The position numbers were made by a program, and so were the translations under genes. 64,000 nt of DNA from Eremomyces bilateralis CBS 781.70. Its lineage: Eukaryota; Ascomycota; Dothideomycetes; Eremomycetales; Eremomycetaceae. The stretch lies in the NCBI RefSeq assembly GCF_010015585.1, contig NW_022985073.1, positions 800,923 to 864,922 of the forward strand. Direction: 5' to 3'. Position 1 is the stretch's first letter; each line of letters starts with the position of its first letter. The notes under the pieces are model-generated. The model ran no database searches. It was given only the letters and a program-made list of their open reading frames with translations, and had not been told where the DNA came from. Of the stretch, positions 21,801-33,669 are shown piece by piece.

Positions 21801-24367
21801 ACGGGCTTCGAGCTCAACGATATGCCGAAGGACGCTGACCATTGTCAGCTGTGGCCGGGGAAAGACTACTCGAACCCTCGGGTTCAGGATTTCTATGCCC
21901 TGGATAAACCATACGAAGAGATGTACGACCGCGGCAAAATTCCGAGAATGCCATGGCATGATATTGGCATGCAGATTGTCGGACAGCCGGCACGGGATTT
22001 GACTCGGCATTTCATTCAGCGTTGGAATTATATTCTTCGTCAGCGGAAGCCCTCACGCCCCACGCCATTCCTTCTACCCCCGCGGGACTTCATCCACGGC
22101 GAAATTGAATCTCTGGGTCTCGAAGGAACGTGTGAGATCCAGATCCTGCGCTCCGCTGGTGAATGGTCCTTGGGGTTGAATCGGACGGAAAACAGCATCG
22201 AAAATGCATACGTCAAGATGATTGAGAAGTCGGAGCATTTCATGTACATGGAAAACCAGTTCTTCATCACGAGCTGCAACATGGATGGCACCATCATCGA
22301 GAATCGCATCGGAGATGCCATCGTGGAACGCATCAAGCGGGCGCACGTGCACGATGAGGATTGGAGGGCGATCATCGTCATTCCGCTAATGCCCGGCTAT
22401 CAAAACACCGTGGACAGTCCGGAAGGCAGCAGCGTGCGTCTGATCATGCAATGTCAATACCGGAGCATCTGTCGAGGAGAGACGTCGATCTTCGGTAAGC
22501 TGCGAGCCGCCGGTATCGAGCCGGAAGACTACATTCAATTCTACGCATTGCGGTCATGGGGGAAGATTGGCCCGGATCAAGGACTCGTTACCGAGCAGCT
22601 GTATATCCATGCCAAGGCCATGATCGTGGATGACCGGGTGGCCATTATCGGCTCTGCGAACATCAACGAACGCTCCATGCGTGGGAATCGCGACTCGGAA
22701 GTCGCGGCCATCATCCGTGATCGAGAACTGGTGAGCTCCACGATGGCGGGGGAACCGTATATGGTTGGCAAGTTTCCATCCACGCTCCGGATGCGGCTCA
22801 TGCGAGAGCATCTCGGGATCGACACCGATGCCATCATGGAGCGCCAGATTCTCGAGGAGCAGCTCGCACGGGAAGAAGAGCGGCTTCGGCGGGAAGACGA
22901 GGTGTCGTTAGCATCCCAACCCTGTGATGATGTTTCGGAACGATGGCCAAGCATGGACAACGACATCGGGGAACCATCGTCATCGTTGTCGCCCGATATC
23001 GATCGAGTGTATAGCTACAACCACGATATCGACTGGGGGCTGGCGAACCCGAATTTGAAGACCCACAAAAAGGTCACGTCCGATCCGCGAGTCACCGGCA
23101 ATGAGGCACATGCTCGCGATGTGCGCGGCGAAGGTCACGACCGTCTGCACGATGTTGAATCCGAACAACCGGACATATTGGCTGGTCGCGACTCATATGT
23201 CGATGAAACCGGTCGAGAGGTCCTGGCGTCGGATATTGCAGCCGAACCGAAGCAGTCGCCGAAGAAGCTGAAACTCAAGGGCCACGCCCGACAACATCGG
23301 TCGTCCACTGCAAGCCGCGATAGCCGATCCGTCCGGCTCGAAGAGACAGAACGGCTCTTTCCTCCCCCAGAAGTTGGCCGCCTGAGTTCCCGAGAACTTG
23401 GCCTTCCCACGATCTCCACCCTTCCTGCGCTCCCGGTGACCGATGATACCGACATCGGCGGCCCAGCGCTCGGCCGCACCCTCACCGCCCGGTCCGCCGA
23501 CGTCCTCTACCCGCACCTCAGCGACCTCAAACGCCCCGTCATCACCGAAGACTGCATGCGCGACCCGCTCAATGACAGCTTCTACCTCGACGTCTGGCAC
23601 GCCGCCGCCGAGGACAACACCAAGGTCTTCCGCGAAGTCTTCCGCTGCATGCCCGACAACCAGGTCAAGACCTGGAAGGAATACCAAGAATACACCGCGT
23701 TCGCCGAGCGGTTCGCGCAGGTGCAGGGACAGGAGAAGTCGAAGCAGCGCGTCCAGCACGAGCGCCGCGAGCGCACCGGCGGTCCACCCGGCAACGTCCC
23801 CGGCGGACTCAGCGAGAAGGCAGTGAAGCTAGAGCAGAAGGTCGAGGGGATGACCGAGAAGGTCGCGGAGCCTTTCACCTCTGCGAAGAACAGGGCCAGC
23901 CCCCCCATGGGCACGGTGGATGAGTGGACCGAGGAGCAGGAGCGCAACGCCAGCAGCCGCGCGACGGATCGTACGCTCGACGAGAAGGAGGCGATGAAGG
24001 CGGAGGCGGGCGGGGCGGAGGAGCCGAAACCGGTACAGCGGGAGCGGACGATCACGATCCCGGGGACCGCGAACGCAGCGGGCAAGACGCCTGTGGGGAA
24101 GAACTCGACGCGGCGGAGGCGGCGGGGGACGACGCGGTCAAGCACGCGGGCGTTCCATGCACAGGACGATAGCGCGATGATGAATAAGACGGATGCGGAA
24201 GAGCTGTTGAAGCATGTGCAGGGGCACTTGGTGGTGTGGCCGTATGATTGGTGAGTTGACTGTCCTGCGATGATCGGATGGGGCTAATGCGAGATAGGCT
24301 GGAAAAGGAGGAGAGAGGCGGTGGGTGGCTCTATGCGACGGATCAGATCGCGCCTCTGGAGATCTAG
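18897..24367 (+). CDS. phospholipase D1 (PX-PH-type PLD)
   Basis: Two exons, 18897-24250 and 24298-24367, separated by a 47-nt intron (GTGAGT donor, GCTAATG branch point), give 1807 residues. The first 430 residues are disordered. A PX-like domain starts near residue 450 (FRIELEYGSG, HRTLRDFANLH), followed by a PH-like region near 700 (KWFLVRHSYIVCVDS). The two catalytic HxKxxxxD motifs are HHEKICVVD near residue 932 and HAKAMIVDD near 1238, the second followed by GSANINERSMRGNRDSE. The spliced C-terminus ends WLYATDQIAPLEI, a characteristic PLD1 tail that the unspliced frame would lose. The enzyme hydrolyses phosphatidylcholine to phosphatidic acid and choline and serves sporulation and secretion in yeast (Spo14). 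A C-terminal low-complexity segment of about 350 residues precedes the tail. Confidence 0.96.
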
Positions 24368-24841
24368 TGAGTTTCAACCGTGCGCTGGTGGTAGCTTTGG
24401 CTGACGTTCATGACTCCAGCACCTAAACCGATACACTGCAAGTCGATCCATGGAATCCTTTCGCTCTACATTTACTTGTGCAGGTTTTCTCACGGCCGTG
24501 GTTGTTGTTTTATATCTGCATGGTGCTCGGCTCGGAAGGGTCATATATACATCATTCCTATCTGCATGGTGTTGTGGGATCATTGGATACAATAAACTCA
24601 TGCGTGGTCTTCTATGTAACATACAGGTGTTTCCTTGAGTGTATATGTGGACTATACCCGAGCTTCCAATGAACCTGAGTCAATTTCATTCCACTAGGTG
24701 CCGATTTCTTCTCAGGGTATACAATCACTAAACATATAGGCTTTCCAACCTCATACAAGCCATCCATACCCATCCGCATAGGGTCGCTAAACGCAGAGCA
24801 TTCTCGATTGAAGTCCATAAAATCATCTCTCATAACCATAA
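24368..24841. other. convergent 3' flanks of PLD1 and ceramidase
   Basis: 474 bases between two stop codons facing each other. No gene; AT-rich 3' UTR-like sequence. Confidence 0.5.
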
Positions 24842-27276
24842 TCATCCCCTTCTCTTGACAAGAAATTCCCCGCTCGTGGCTTCGAACGCGTGGATGGGGC
24901 CCAGTAAGCTCTTCTCGGCCCCCCAGTATCGTATTCTAAACTTGCCTTCCACGGGCCGCCAACCCACCCCTTCCATGGAGTCGATATCCCAAGACACCGT
25001 CACCTCGCTAGTTCCAAGAACTTCGTTAGTACGCTTCCATTCGAATTGGAGATCCCAGTCCGCGTCATCCCTGATACGGTCCCAGGAACAGTCGGTGGCT
25101 CCTAAGCCTTCGTCTTGGCAGATGTACTGCTCGACGGCTGCGTACGTCGCCTCCAGCCGCAGATCGTTTCGTGGGTTGGCGCCGACGAACTTTACCGAGA
25201 TGGTCTCATCGTGCATGTACTCGGGCTTCACATCTTCTAGCACGTCGCCAAAGCCATGGAAAAGCCCGGGGTGGTCCACGACGACCGGCGTGATGAAGCT
25301 GAGGCTCCGGTTCGTGTTGATTGGCGGATTCGGGGAATCTACGTCAGGGTGCCGACCGCCATGGGTTTTCGGATTACTCCAAAGGCTTGGGAGGTATTCA
25401 AGGGTGAGATTCATGTATGCGGCAAGAGTATGCGGGCCATAGAGTGTTGATGCCCCCTCGTAACGCTGGACGCGGTATTCCTCTTCGGTCGCGATATAGT
25501 GAGTATAGGTATTGGCAGGTCCGCCAAGAACAACTATCGGCTCCGTGTCCGCTTCAGTGGTACGTCCTAGAACTGAAAGATGTCCGAAAGATTTGACTGA
25601 AGACGCAACCGCCTCTTTCCATCGTCTGCCAGCCATCGTCGTTGCCTCACCAGGGCTGACGATAATCACAAGCTGGCCGACCCTCAGTAGCTGGATGTCA
25701 ACGATATTAGGCGCCCAATCATAGGGAGCCTTCGTCTCGCCAACGTCAAGAAGAATCGGTTTCGGAGCTTGGCATGCCTTCTGCTCTTCAGTTGGGGTAT
25801 GGATGACGTTGCGGACAGTATCCCAGAATACGTTCCCCCCGGTGCTGTTCTGGCGGAAGTCAAACGCTCCCGGCCCGTCTGACGTCCCAGCAGCGAATGA
25901 GTAGCCAAGGGCAGCCGAACAGGTGCTCACCGTCGTACCGTTGGGAAGTACGAAGGTATAGTTAGCCAGTGATTCAAATGAATGGAGGGCACCAACGCCG
26001 CCGATAATGGGGATGAATTCGCTGGCAGATCGGGACAGCAAATCAACAGAAGGATATTCACCACCCTCGCTCCGGGTTTCGTTCTGCATGGCGTTGAAAA
26101 GATCAAAGGCAGCCTGATATTGTCGGCGGCCGATTTCAAAACAGCTTTTGGTTCCGCCGTCATCGAGGCCAAAGTATGGTCCCCGGCCATGGCAGCCCTG
26201 GCTGCGTCCCCCGCAGGTGCTATCCTCGAGGCGGCACTGTTCCCCGGATCCGTCCTCGCAGTAGGCACCCAGTACATTCGGCGACGTATCGCCAACGTTC
26301 GATTGGGAGAAGCCTGCAACAAATCCAGGGGCGATGTTCGAGTGATCGGATTCGACAACAGTCTCAAAGAGGTTCGCTGCGACGCCCTTGTTGTCACCGG
26401 TGATGAGAGTGTTGTTGCCTAGCATGCTCGTACCGTGGACGGGGAACCATGTCAGCACTCCTATATCGTGGCCGTCGGATGCGCGCTGGAATCGAAGAAG
26501 TGTCATGGTCTTATCAACATCGTCCTCATATCGATCTCTTTCCGCCTTCGGATTGGCAAGGTATGCATATAGGCTGCGGTTGATATTGGCGTCTTTCACG
26601 CGCGTATTCCCAACACTAAGTCTGCCCAACGCTCGGCTCTCGTGTGCTCTTTTGATGGACATGACAGTTCCATCCACGATTGCATGATAGCTTTGCTTGT
26701 CAAATCCTTTGCTAGTGACCTGCGGCAGCAGATAATTCAACCACGCTCCTGGTCCAGAATGCGAATGGGTACCAGTGACTGCAACGTTGTGTTGGCCGTA
26801 CACAGAATATTCTGGTCCTAGTTCTCGCAGCCCTTCGAGAATGCCATGGCGGATGGCAGTATCCCCGGATTGTATGTCGAGCACGAGATAGACGAAACAG
26901 TCCCCAGGATTATCCGAGTCTCCTACGATGAATGCGCGGGAATAGAGGCGTTGCTGCAAGCCTGTACCTACTTGCTTTGGGTCCGCGTAACCCATCAAAT
27001 TTAGCTCTACCACCGGACTTGAAGAGCAAGTCAGTAGTGTACATAGCAATCTTACGTGTCTGACACGGTCGCTTACCCTGTAATGTCTGCCTTTCCAACC
27101 CCCAAGACATATGTGCCATCACTCCCACCATGATGGTCGGACGATGGGAAAGACCAGAATTCCCATAACTTAAAACTGTCCCGGTTCCATGATAGTGACA
27201 CCCATATGCAACTCACTATCAGCAGCCATGTTATGGTAGCCGCAGTCAGTACGCGTGCGCGACGTGAAGGTGCCAT
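24842..27276 (-). CDS. neutral/alkaline non-lysosomal ceramidase
   Basis: Two exons, 27276-27077 and 27017-24842, with a 59-nt intron, give 791 residues. Residues 12-30 (AATITWLLIVSCIWVSLSW) form a signal peptide or signal anchor. The mature part opens VLGVGKADITGPVVELNLMG, typical of the family. GTHSHSGPGAW carries zinc-ligand histidines and SNVGDTSPNVLGAYC is the signature with the nucleophilic Ser. Ceramidase hydrolyses ceramide to sphingosine and a fatty acid at the cell surface or in the secretory route. The C-terminal immunoglobulin-like domain ends in a short basic tail. It shares a 363-bp divergent promoter with the BCAS2 gene. Confidence 0.96.
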
Positions 27277-27639
27277 TCCCTGACGGCCCGCTCCACGCTT
27301 CGTATCGACATAGGTCGTCGGTGTCGACGGGTTTATAGATCAAACTTGAATCCAAGGTGTCAAACTCTGCAAAAGAATGGCGTCGTGTCCAACTGAAACA
27401 CGAATGAGATGGAGGTTGGGAGTTGAGACTCAAGTTGAGACGCGTGATTGCTGTAAGCAACGATGACGTCGCTTTGAACGGCGGAATAAAAACAAGAGGT
27501 CCAGGGAACGACAGGAGCTAGGCCTTTTATGGTTAGCGGAATAATCTTCATCTCCACGTCCGAAAGCCCAAGAGTCTTTATGGGAATGGCGATATCAACA
27601 ACCTCATCCTATACAGAGCCTCTCACTGCTTCTAACGCA
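27277..27639. promoter_or_regulatory. divergent promoter of ceramidase and BCAS2 genes
   Basis: 363 bases between two start codons facing apart. Three plus-strand ATGs (27529, 27580, 27586) are in frame with the BCAS2 start, so part of this may be 5' leader or an N-terminal extension. Confidence 0.5.
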
Positions 27640-28328
27640 ATGGTCCTCATTCAAGAATTCCCCGATGCCCTACCACGTATGTACTCAATACCCCATTTCC
27701 TCCATGTTCGTCGCTAATCCTTCCAGATCTTGACCCAGAACCATCTCCCTCCGCACGCGCTGCTATCGACTCCCTGATATCTTCGGAACTCGATGCCTCC
27801 CATACGACTACACTCCACGCTTCAGTCCCGACCTGGGAACCAACTTTCACCCTGTTGATGCAACAGGAGCTCCGGCGCATCGACTCGAAAGCCCCACGCG
27901 ACCCGAACACCGGCATCGATCTCTCTCGCTACGAAGCGCTTTCCGCCGCCGACGCAGATCCCACGCATCCCGAAAATGAATTAGAAGCATGGAAACGTAC
28001 CCTCCGGCGCGCCTACACCTCGCACAGCTATCTAACCGAGCGAACCCACGCACTCGCGCTGCTCGAGACGTTCGGGAAGAACGCGTGGTTGATCGGGAAC
28101 CACGACATGGAGGCGATCCTGCGCGGATTGGAAAAAGAGCTGGCGCAGCGGCGGGACGAGGTGGAGCAAGTGGATGCGGAACGTGAAGGGATGCAGAGGG
28201 AGGTGGAGGGCGAGTTGCGAGGGCTAGAAACAGCGTGGAAGACGGGGGTGAGGATGATGGTGGAGACGGGGGTTGCGGTGGAGACGTTGAGGGCACAGGT
28301 GTTGGAGAGGCGGAGGGCGGCGGCTTGA
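27640..28328 (+). CDS. pre-mRNA-splicing factor BCAS2/SPF27 (Cwf7-type)
   Basis: Two exons, 27640-27676 and 27727-28328, with a 50-nt intron, give 212 residues. The start MVLIQEFPDALPHLDPEPS matches the conserved BCAS2 opening and decides the start over in-frame ATGs further upstream. The rest is mostly helical: a LLMQQELRRI segment, then LEAWKRTLRRAYTSHSYLTE and LLETFGKNAWLIGNHDME, and a C-terminal coiled coil rich in Glu and Arg. BCAS2/SPF27 is a core member of the Prp19/NineTeen complex that stabilises the activated spliceosome. Essential nuclear role expected. Confidence 0.9.
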
Positions 28329-29058
28329 TGGGTGGAGGCTATGATATGTCAGGTATGGGATATTCTCTTTTCCAGGAGGACACGTCACGGATCAGCCACT
28401 ATGGTTTACTTCGCGGAGCCTCGATTGTGATCTATCGTGGACTTTTCTCCGTCTGATCCCGCACTATCCAGTGTGTTCATGAGCCAAAATGCGCCCGGAT
28501 GGGAAAGATTCGCAACGCATCCTGGAGCCCTAGGTTTGGTTGCGATGGCAGCGGTCGGGTCTCCTGTTGAGAGGTGTGCACGACAAAGTGCGGCTCACCC
28601 TCGAAATTGGGCAATCGCGGCTATGCATCGAGTTAACATCACTTCGGGATTGCACGGAACTCCCGGTTTTGATTAACGTGATTGGAACGCTGTCAACAGT
28701 GACAAAGGATTACGCCTACGAGAGTGTCCCATCACAAAGATGCTTGGTTTGGAAGCAGAAATATTAATCAACAATAAATCCACCAATCGAGGGAATGGTG
28801 CGGAGTCGAGCGGGCGATCGTATCTAGTAGCCACAGATCGTTGCGAAATCACGACAGGAGTGTACACGACCACGATTCATCCACCTTGCATACCAGTGTG
28901 AATAAAGCTAAGTGTTTATCGTCATCTATTTCATCATAAACCTCCAGAGCTATGGAGCTATGGAGCTATGGAATGTGCACGCTATCATGCGAAGAACTCA
29001 GCTGCAACTGAAAAGAGGTATCTTAATCCCATTACGCCATTCGAAACAGTCTCGCAAA
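28329..29058. other. convergent 3' flanks, no gene seen
   Basis: 730 bases between the BCAS2 stop and the symporter stop. Short frames only. Confidence 0.45.
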
Positions 29059-30882
29059 TCAGAAATGAGGGGCATTCAGCGCCATCACGCACAACAGACC
29101 CGAAATCAACCCGGCGCACGGGAGGGTGAGCATCCAACCCATCAAGATGTAAGCCATCTGGCGCCAATTGACGGCTCCGAGCGACAAATTCATCAGCGCC
29201 ACGCCCATGACGGAACCGGTCAAACACTGGGTGGTGGATACGGGCAGGCCCAGACGGGAGGCCATCAGCACGGTGATGGCGGCGCCGAGCTCCATGCTGA
29301 AGCCGCGGGTGGGCGAGAGCTGGGTGATGCGGTTGCCTAGGGCGCGGATGATGTGGTAGCCGAAGAACCAGAAGCCGGCGCCGAGGAGGATACCGGCGAT
29401 GACGAGGATCCAGATGGGGGTGTCGGTTTTCGACTCCACGACGCCAGTCATGTAGACGTCGTAGGTGGCGACCCAGGGACCGACAGCGTTGGCAACATCG
29501 TTGGAACTGGGGATGGTCAGTATAGATACGGTATATGCGGGTTGCTAACTTACCCGTGAGCGATGGACATCATCATGGCGCTGACGACTTGGGCATAGGT
29601 CCACAGATGCTCGACCCTGTTGTCGTAGCGGGTAGCTAGGGAATGAGCCTTGCGAATGTGCTCGGATTGGTGAGTGATGCAGTCTCGGCTGACACCCTGA
29701 AGCGCTAACCACTTGAGCCAGTTCAAGAGCTTCTTCGGATGGTAGATGGGGAGATGTCTGACCGGCACCAGCCAGCGCTCCTCGGGCTCGGGCCTCCTCT
29801 TTCGGAGTCGAACTGGTTCACCGGTGGTATTGGGGACGGCGGTGGACTCGCCCGTGGCGGCCTCAACATCCTTACCAGCGATTTCGTTTGTGGACTTGTT
29901 GCTATTGATATCGAAAGACTTCTCGCCCTGTGTGGTTTCGGGATACCTAGGGTCATGACCCTCTTCATAATAGTCGGTGACGATTTCACTGTCCGCGGCG
30001 CCGGGGAAATACAGCCATTGGTTTTCGCGGTATAGGAGAGGGCCCAACGGAACGTGCCAGATTCGGACGCGGCTGTCCTCCTGCACCAGGCGGCGATGGA
30101 AGAACGGGACCATGAAGACTATGGAGAAGAGGAGGATGCCGAAGAAGACCCCGAGAATTGAGCCCAGGAGGGTTCCGAGCGGAAAGTTTTCAAGATCCTC
30201 AGATTGCGGCAGCTCGACGATGATGAACAGAGTGAGCACCCCGGCGGTGAAGGCGAAGTACACGGGAATGGCTCGCAGCGCCCGCTTCAACGGGTCTTTT
30301 CGCTCCAGGATGGCGAACTTCAAAGTCGCGAAGAGGATGGCAGAGATGGCGCCGGAGATCAGTGGCGCGATAGCCCACGATGCGGCGATCTGAGACACGG
30401 AGCCTTCGGACCATTCCCATTTGATGGTCGCGGTGGAGGCGATGCCAGAACCCACCAGGGCGCCCACGATGGTCTGAGTGGTCGAAACGGGGAAACCCAA
30501 GCTGGTCGCAAAGATAAGCCAGAAGGCGGAACCGATCTCAGCGCATCCCATCACGAGCATAAGCACCGCGGGGGAGTTTTCGAATTTGGAGATGTTCATG
30601 ATTCCGTTCTTGATGGTGCTGGTGACACGGGATCCGAGGGCGACGGCGCCAACGAACTCGGTACACGCCGAGATCACGCCGACTTGCGGCATGGTGAGGG
30701 TGCGAGCAGCAACGCTGTTGGGATCTGAATCAGCATTGGCGTCTTGAACGTCGTCAGTGTGCTACGTACCTCGTAGCGAAGGAGTTGGCCACATCGTTCG
30801 CACCGTTACCGAAGGACGAGCAAACGAAGGCGATGGAGATGATCGCGAGGATCCAATCGTAACGCTTGAGGGCCGGAGCCAT
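29059..30882 (-). CDS. Pho89-type phosphate:Na+ symporter (PiT family)
   Basis: Three exons: 30882-30770, 30714-29554 and 29506-29059, with introns of 55 and 47 nt, give 573 residues. The two inverted PiT halves each carry the family signature: GNGANDVANSFATSV near residue 25 and AHGSNDVANAVGPW near residue 425. Paired FPVSTTQT and LPVSTTQC motifs support this. About a dozen membrane segments surround a central cytoplasmic loop of 190 residues rich in charged residues. It imports phosphate with sodium at the plasma membrane. Homologues are usually induced by phosphate starvation; I saw no perfect CACGTG Pho4-type site in the 220 bases upstream. An alternative ATG at 30954 would add 24 residues; the shorter start fits the family. 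Confidence 0.94.
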
Positions 30883-32556
30883 GATAATGAAGAGTCTTCG
30901 ATGAAGATTTTCAAGGTTCGGCGTGTGGACCGGGTGGTGAACTTGTGATGGCAAGGCTATAGGTAGGGGATCCAGAGTAGGAGACGTGATGGGGGAGATG
31001 GATATTTTATATACGGCTGGGGGTTCTACGCACGGCGCCGCTCATAACCTAGTTGTTCGGGGTTGCATATGCAGTGGAAGATACGGATCCGCTAAATCCA
31101 AACAATTAGCACTATGAATAATATCAAGACCAGTACCACCACATCTAGATTAAGGAGATATGGTACCGAGCTAGGGCTGAAAAATTTGGCGGCCTTCCGG
31201 TCTGATTTAGGTAGCGGGTCGACCGCCTGTGGTTGTTGTGGTGGCTGCCAATTTCTCAGCACCCCCGGCCAAACAATGGGCGATTATTATCAGTAGCCAC
31301 TTAATTCTAGGGGGGGGTTGTGGTTACTCATCACCCGCACAATGTGCAGATTTGGGAGGTAGCGGGGTGGTATCGAGAATGTGGCTTCTACGCTAAATTC
31401 TCTTTCACGAGGTGTTCTGGACCCCGCAGGACCATTCACAAAAACACGTTCCTGTTGAATGGACTGTCGTTGGACTGATTTCTCTTCGGTACCCATAAAT
31501 CCTCCCATGAAATCGTCCCACGCTACCGTTCGCCTCCACGCATGCCCCATCTCTGAACGATGCTCGCCTTAACCGGAGGAAAGTTCTCTTCATCTGCCCA
31601 GCCAGTGACAACCAGTCCAGGAAACACGATGTACAAATTGATGGAAAATTACGATGACTGAGTTACGAGAGCTTCGGTTCCTTCGCATATCATTGCCTCA
31701 TCCGGGATATATGAGTCTGCTTTGGGGGTTTGGCTCTCACGTTACGGAACACCCACCATCCAACCAGAGCCCATACTTCCACATCGTGATGGTTTTGCTC
31801 GTCGTCTCAGAGCCGTCCAAGTGGTCGCGTGCTCTCATGCCTCGTTCGGACCGGTTTAATCAATGGACGCCACTGGTACTCCCTCCCGGCTGCCCTGGTT
31901 TGATCGTTCAATTTCTCCTACCTTGCAAGTTGCAACGCGGGAACTTGGCAGGTTGAATCCGCCCATTGCCAAGAGCAAACCGCCGGAGGCCGGAGTGCAG
32001 AATTGCAACGTTGATAATTGGCCTGATACACCATATATCGCGCCATGAGCTTGGTATGACCTGGGCAACATCCGATAAATGCGATCGATCTTTCCAACGA
32101 ATTTGGCTATGATTGATCGTCATTGATCTTCATTGCGAGCGATATACAATCCCAACTGCCAACGTCACTCGTGATACACCAACGACCGCATGTTAATTCA
32201 ACTGTTGAAATGAGATTATTTGGAGAGGATAATCTGCGTCAGAATCTTCGCTCTGCTGACCATTTGCTCAATATATATGCATCGAAGCCAAGGGAAACTG
32301 TGTAGACTGTAGAGTTAGTATTCCGTAACGAGGTTGAGTTGATGCTATCCCTGTCCGCGGACGTTGACTCCAAGACGGCACCAAGAGCCTCAAAGTCAAC
32401 GCCGCGGTGATCATAGAAGAATTTTCCATTGCACCATGTTACACTCGAAAATTCGTGCATTCTCCACCATCTCCAAGGCCATAGGTCTTGAGGTTTCGAG
32501 AACCCGCCTCCAGAGATCCGTCCCCTCCCCTATCCTCCTAACATTCGAACGGAACC
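30883..32556. other. 1.7 kb divergent intergenic region
   Basis: Separates the symporter from the membrane protein gene. No supported gene, RNA or repeat was found; frames are under 105 residues. Confidence 0.45.
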
Positions 32557-33669
32557 ATGGACCCCGGTTTCCGCGCAGTCTGCATCTTCTCCGCCTACAT
32601 GCTTCTCGCAGCGGGGCTGAGCACCCGTCTCATCTATCTTCTCTCGACCCAAGCCCGTAGAAGGGCTCGACGGTTGGCCGCCGATGGCAAGTCGAAAGGG
32701 CTTCATGCGGGGCGCAGAGGGCCACTCTTCGGCATCCTCACGATGATCAGCCTGGCGACGACCTGGTATTATATGTTTGCGTTCTTTGCAACTTCTTACC
32801 GAGCCTGGGCCGCGCATCGTGGGATCATGGCATCCGATCATCCGTATGGAGCCCAACTGGCGCTGTGGCTGAAGGAGAGCTCTTTGTTTAAGGAGGCGTG
32901 GGGAACAGCGCTGGACACGCCCGGGCGGCTGTGGTGGACGCAACAGATCTTCTCCTTCACTACGGCCTGGAGTATCTTCCTGGGATTTGAAGGTGAGAGC
33001 AATCAATTTTCGGTTTCATTTTGATCCACGCTGGAAGCTGAGTGACGGATCGTCATTTGATATTGGAATGCGGAGCGGTTGTTGACATGGCATGCAGGGA
33101 ACAGACGACACATCCCATATCTATGGGCATTCATGTTATTGGGTCAGATCGTTGCCATCTCCTTTGCATCAAATTTGTCATTTCTAGCCGTGATTCTATT
33201 TCCCCTCGAATCACCGTCTCCTTCGACCTTGTGGGTGCCATCCAAGACGCTCCTGTCCCTGATTGCGTCGATATCATTTGGTTGCGTTGCTGCCATTCCA
33301 TATTTGCGATCGACCCCCTACTTTATCATTGTCCTTGGCCTCCCACATTTGCTCCTTTTTCTTCCGTTATATTTGCACAGCCTACCGCGACAGCTTGGAT
33401 TCACTGTCAAGTCTCAGACCAATGCCGAGACACATTTTCGACGAGTATACCTCTTCGTCTTTGTGCTCGGCTGCACCTTGCAGATCAAAGCCACTGTGGA
33501 TGTCGTAGGCACAGAGGAAGGGCTTTTCGGCATCCTGAGGGCTTTTCACGAACACCCAGCAGTAAGCAGTGTTGGTTGGGACGTCATCTGTTGCTGGGTG
33601 AGCTTTTCCATATGGGCTGCTTTCTCAGGAAAAGTCTCAAACGTACCAAAGGTGGTTAAGGCTAAATGA
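32557..33669 (+). CDS. polytopic membrane protein of unknown function
   Basis: Two exons, 32557-32992 and 33098-33669, with a 105-nt intron, give 335 residues. Hydrophobic segments suggest about eight to nine transmembrane helices, for instance near residues 7-27, 58-78 and 125-140, and several in 155-250. Conserved-looking polar motifs sit between them: SYRAWAAHRGIMASDHPYGA, LWWTQQIF and GNRRHIPYLWAFM. The C-terminus ends in a basic tail KVVKAK. I know of no assigned function. Its stop codon overlaps the stop of the methyltransferase gene on the other strand by 8 bp, and an amine-oxidase-like gene lies 2.6 kb further on, which suggests shared function in a membrane-bound pathway (inference). 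Confidence 0.78.
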
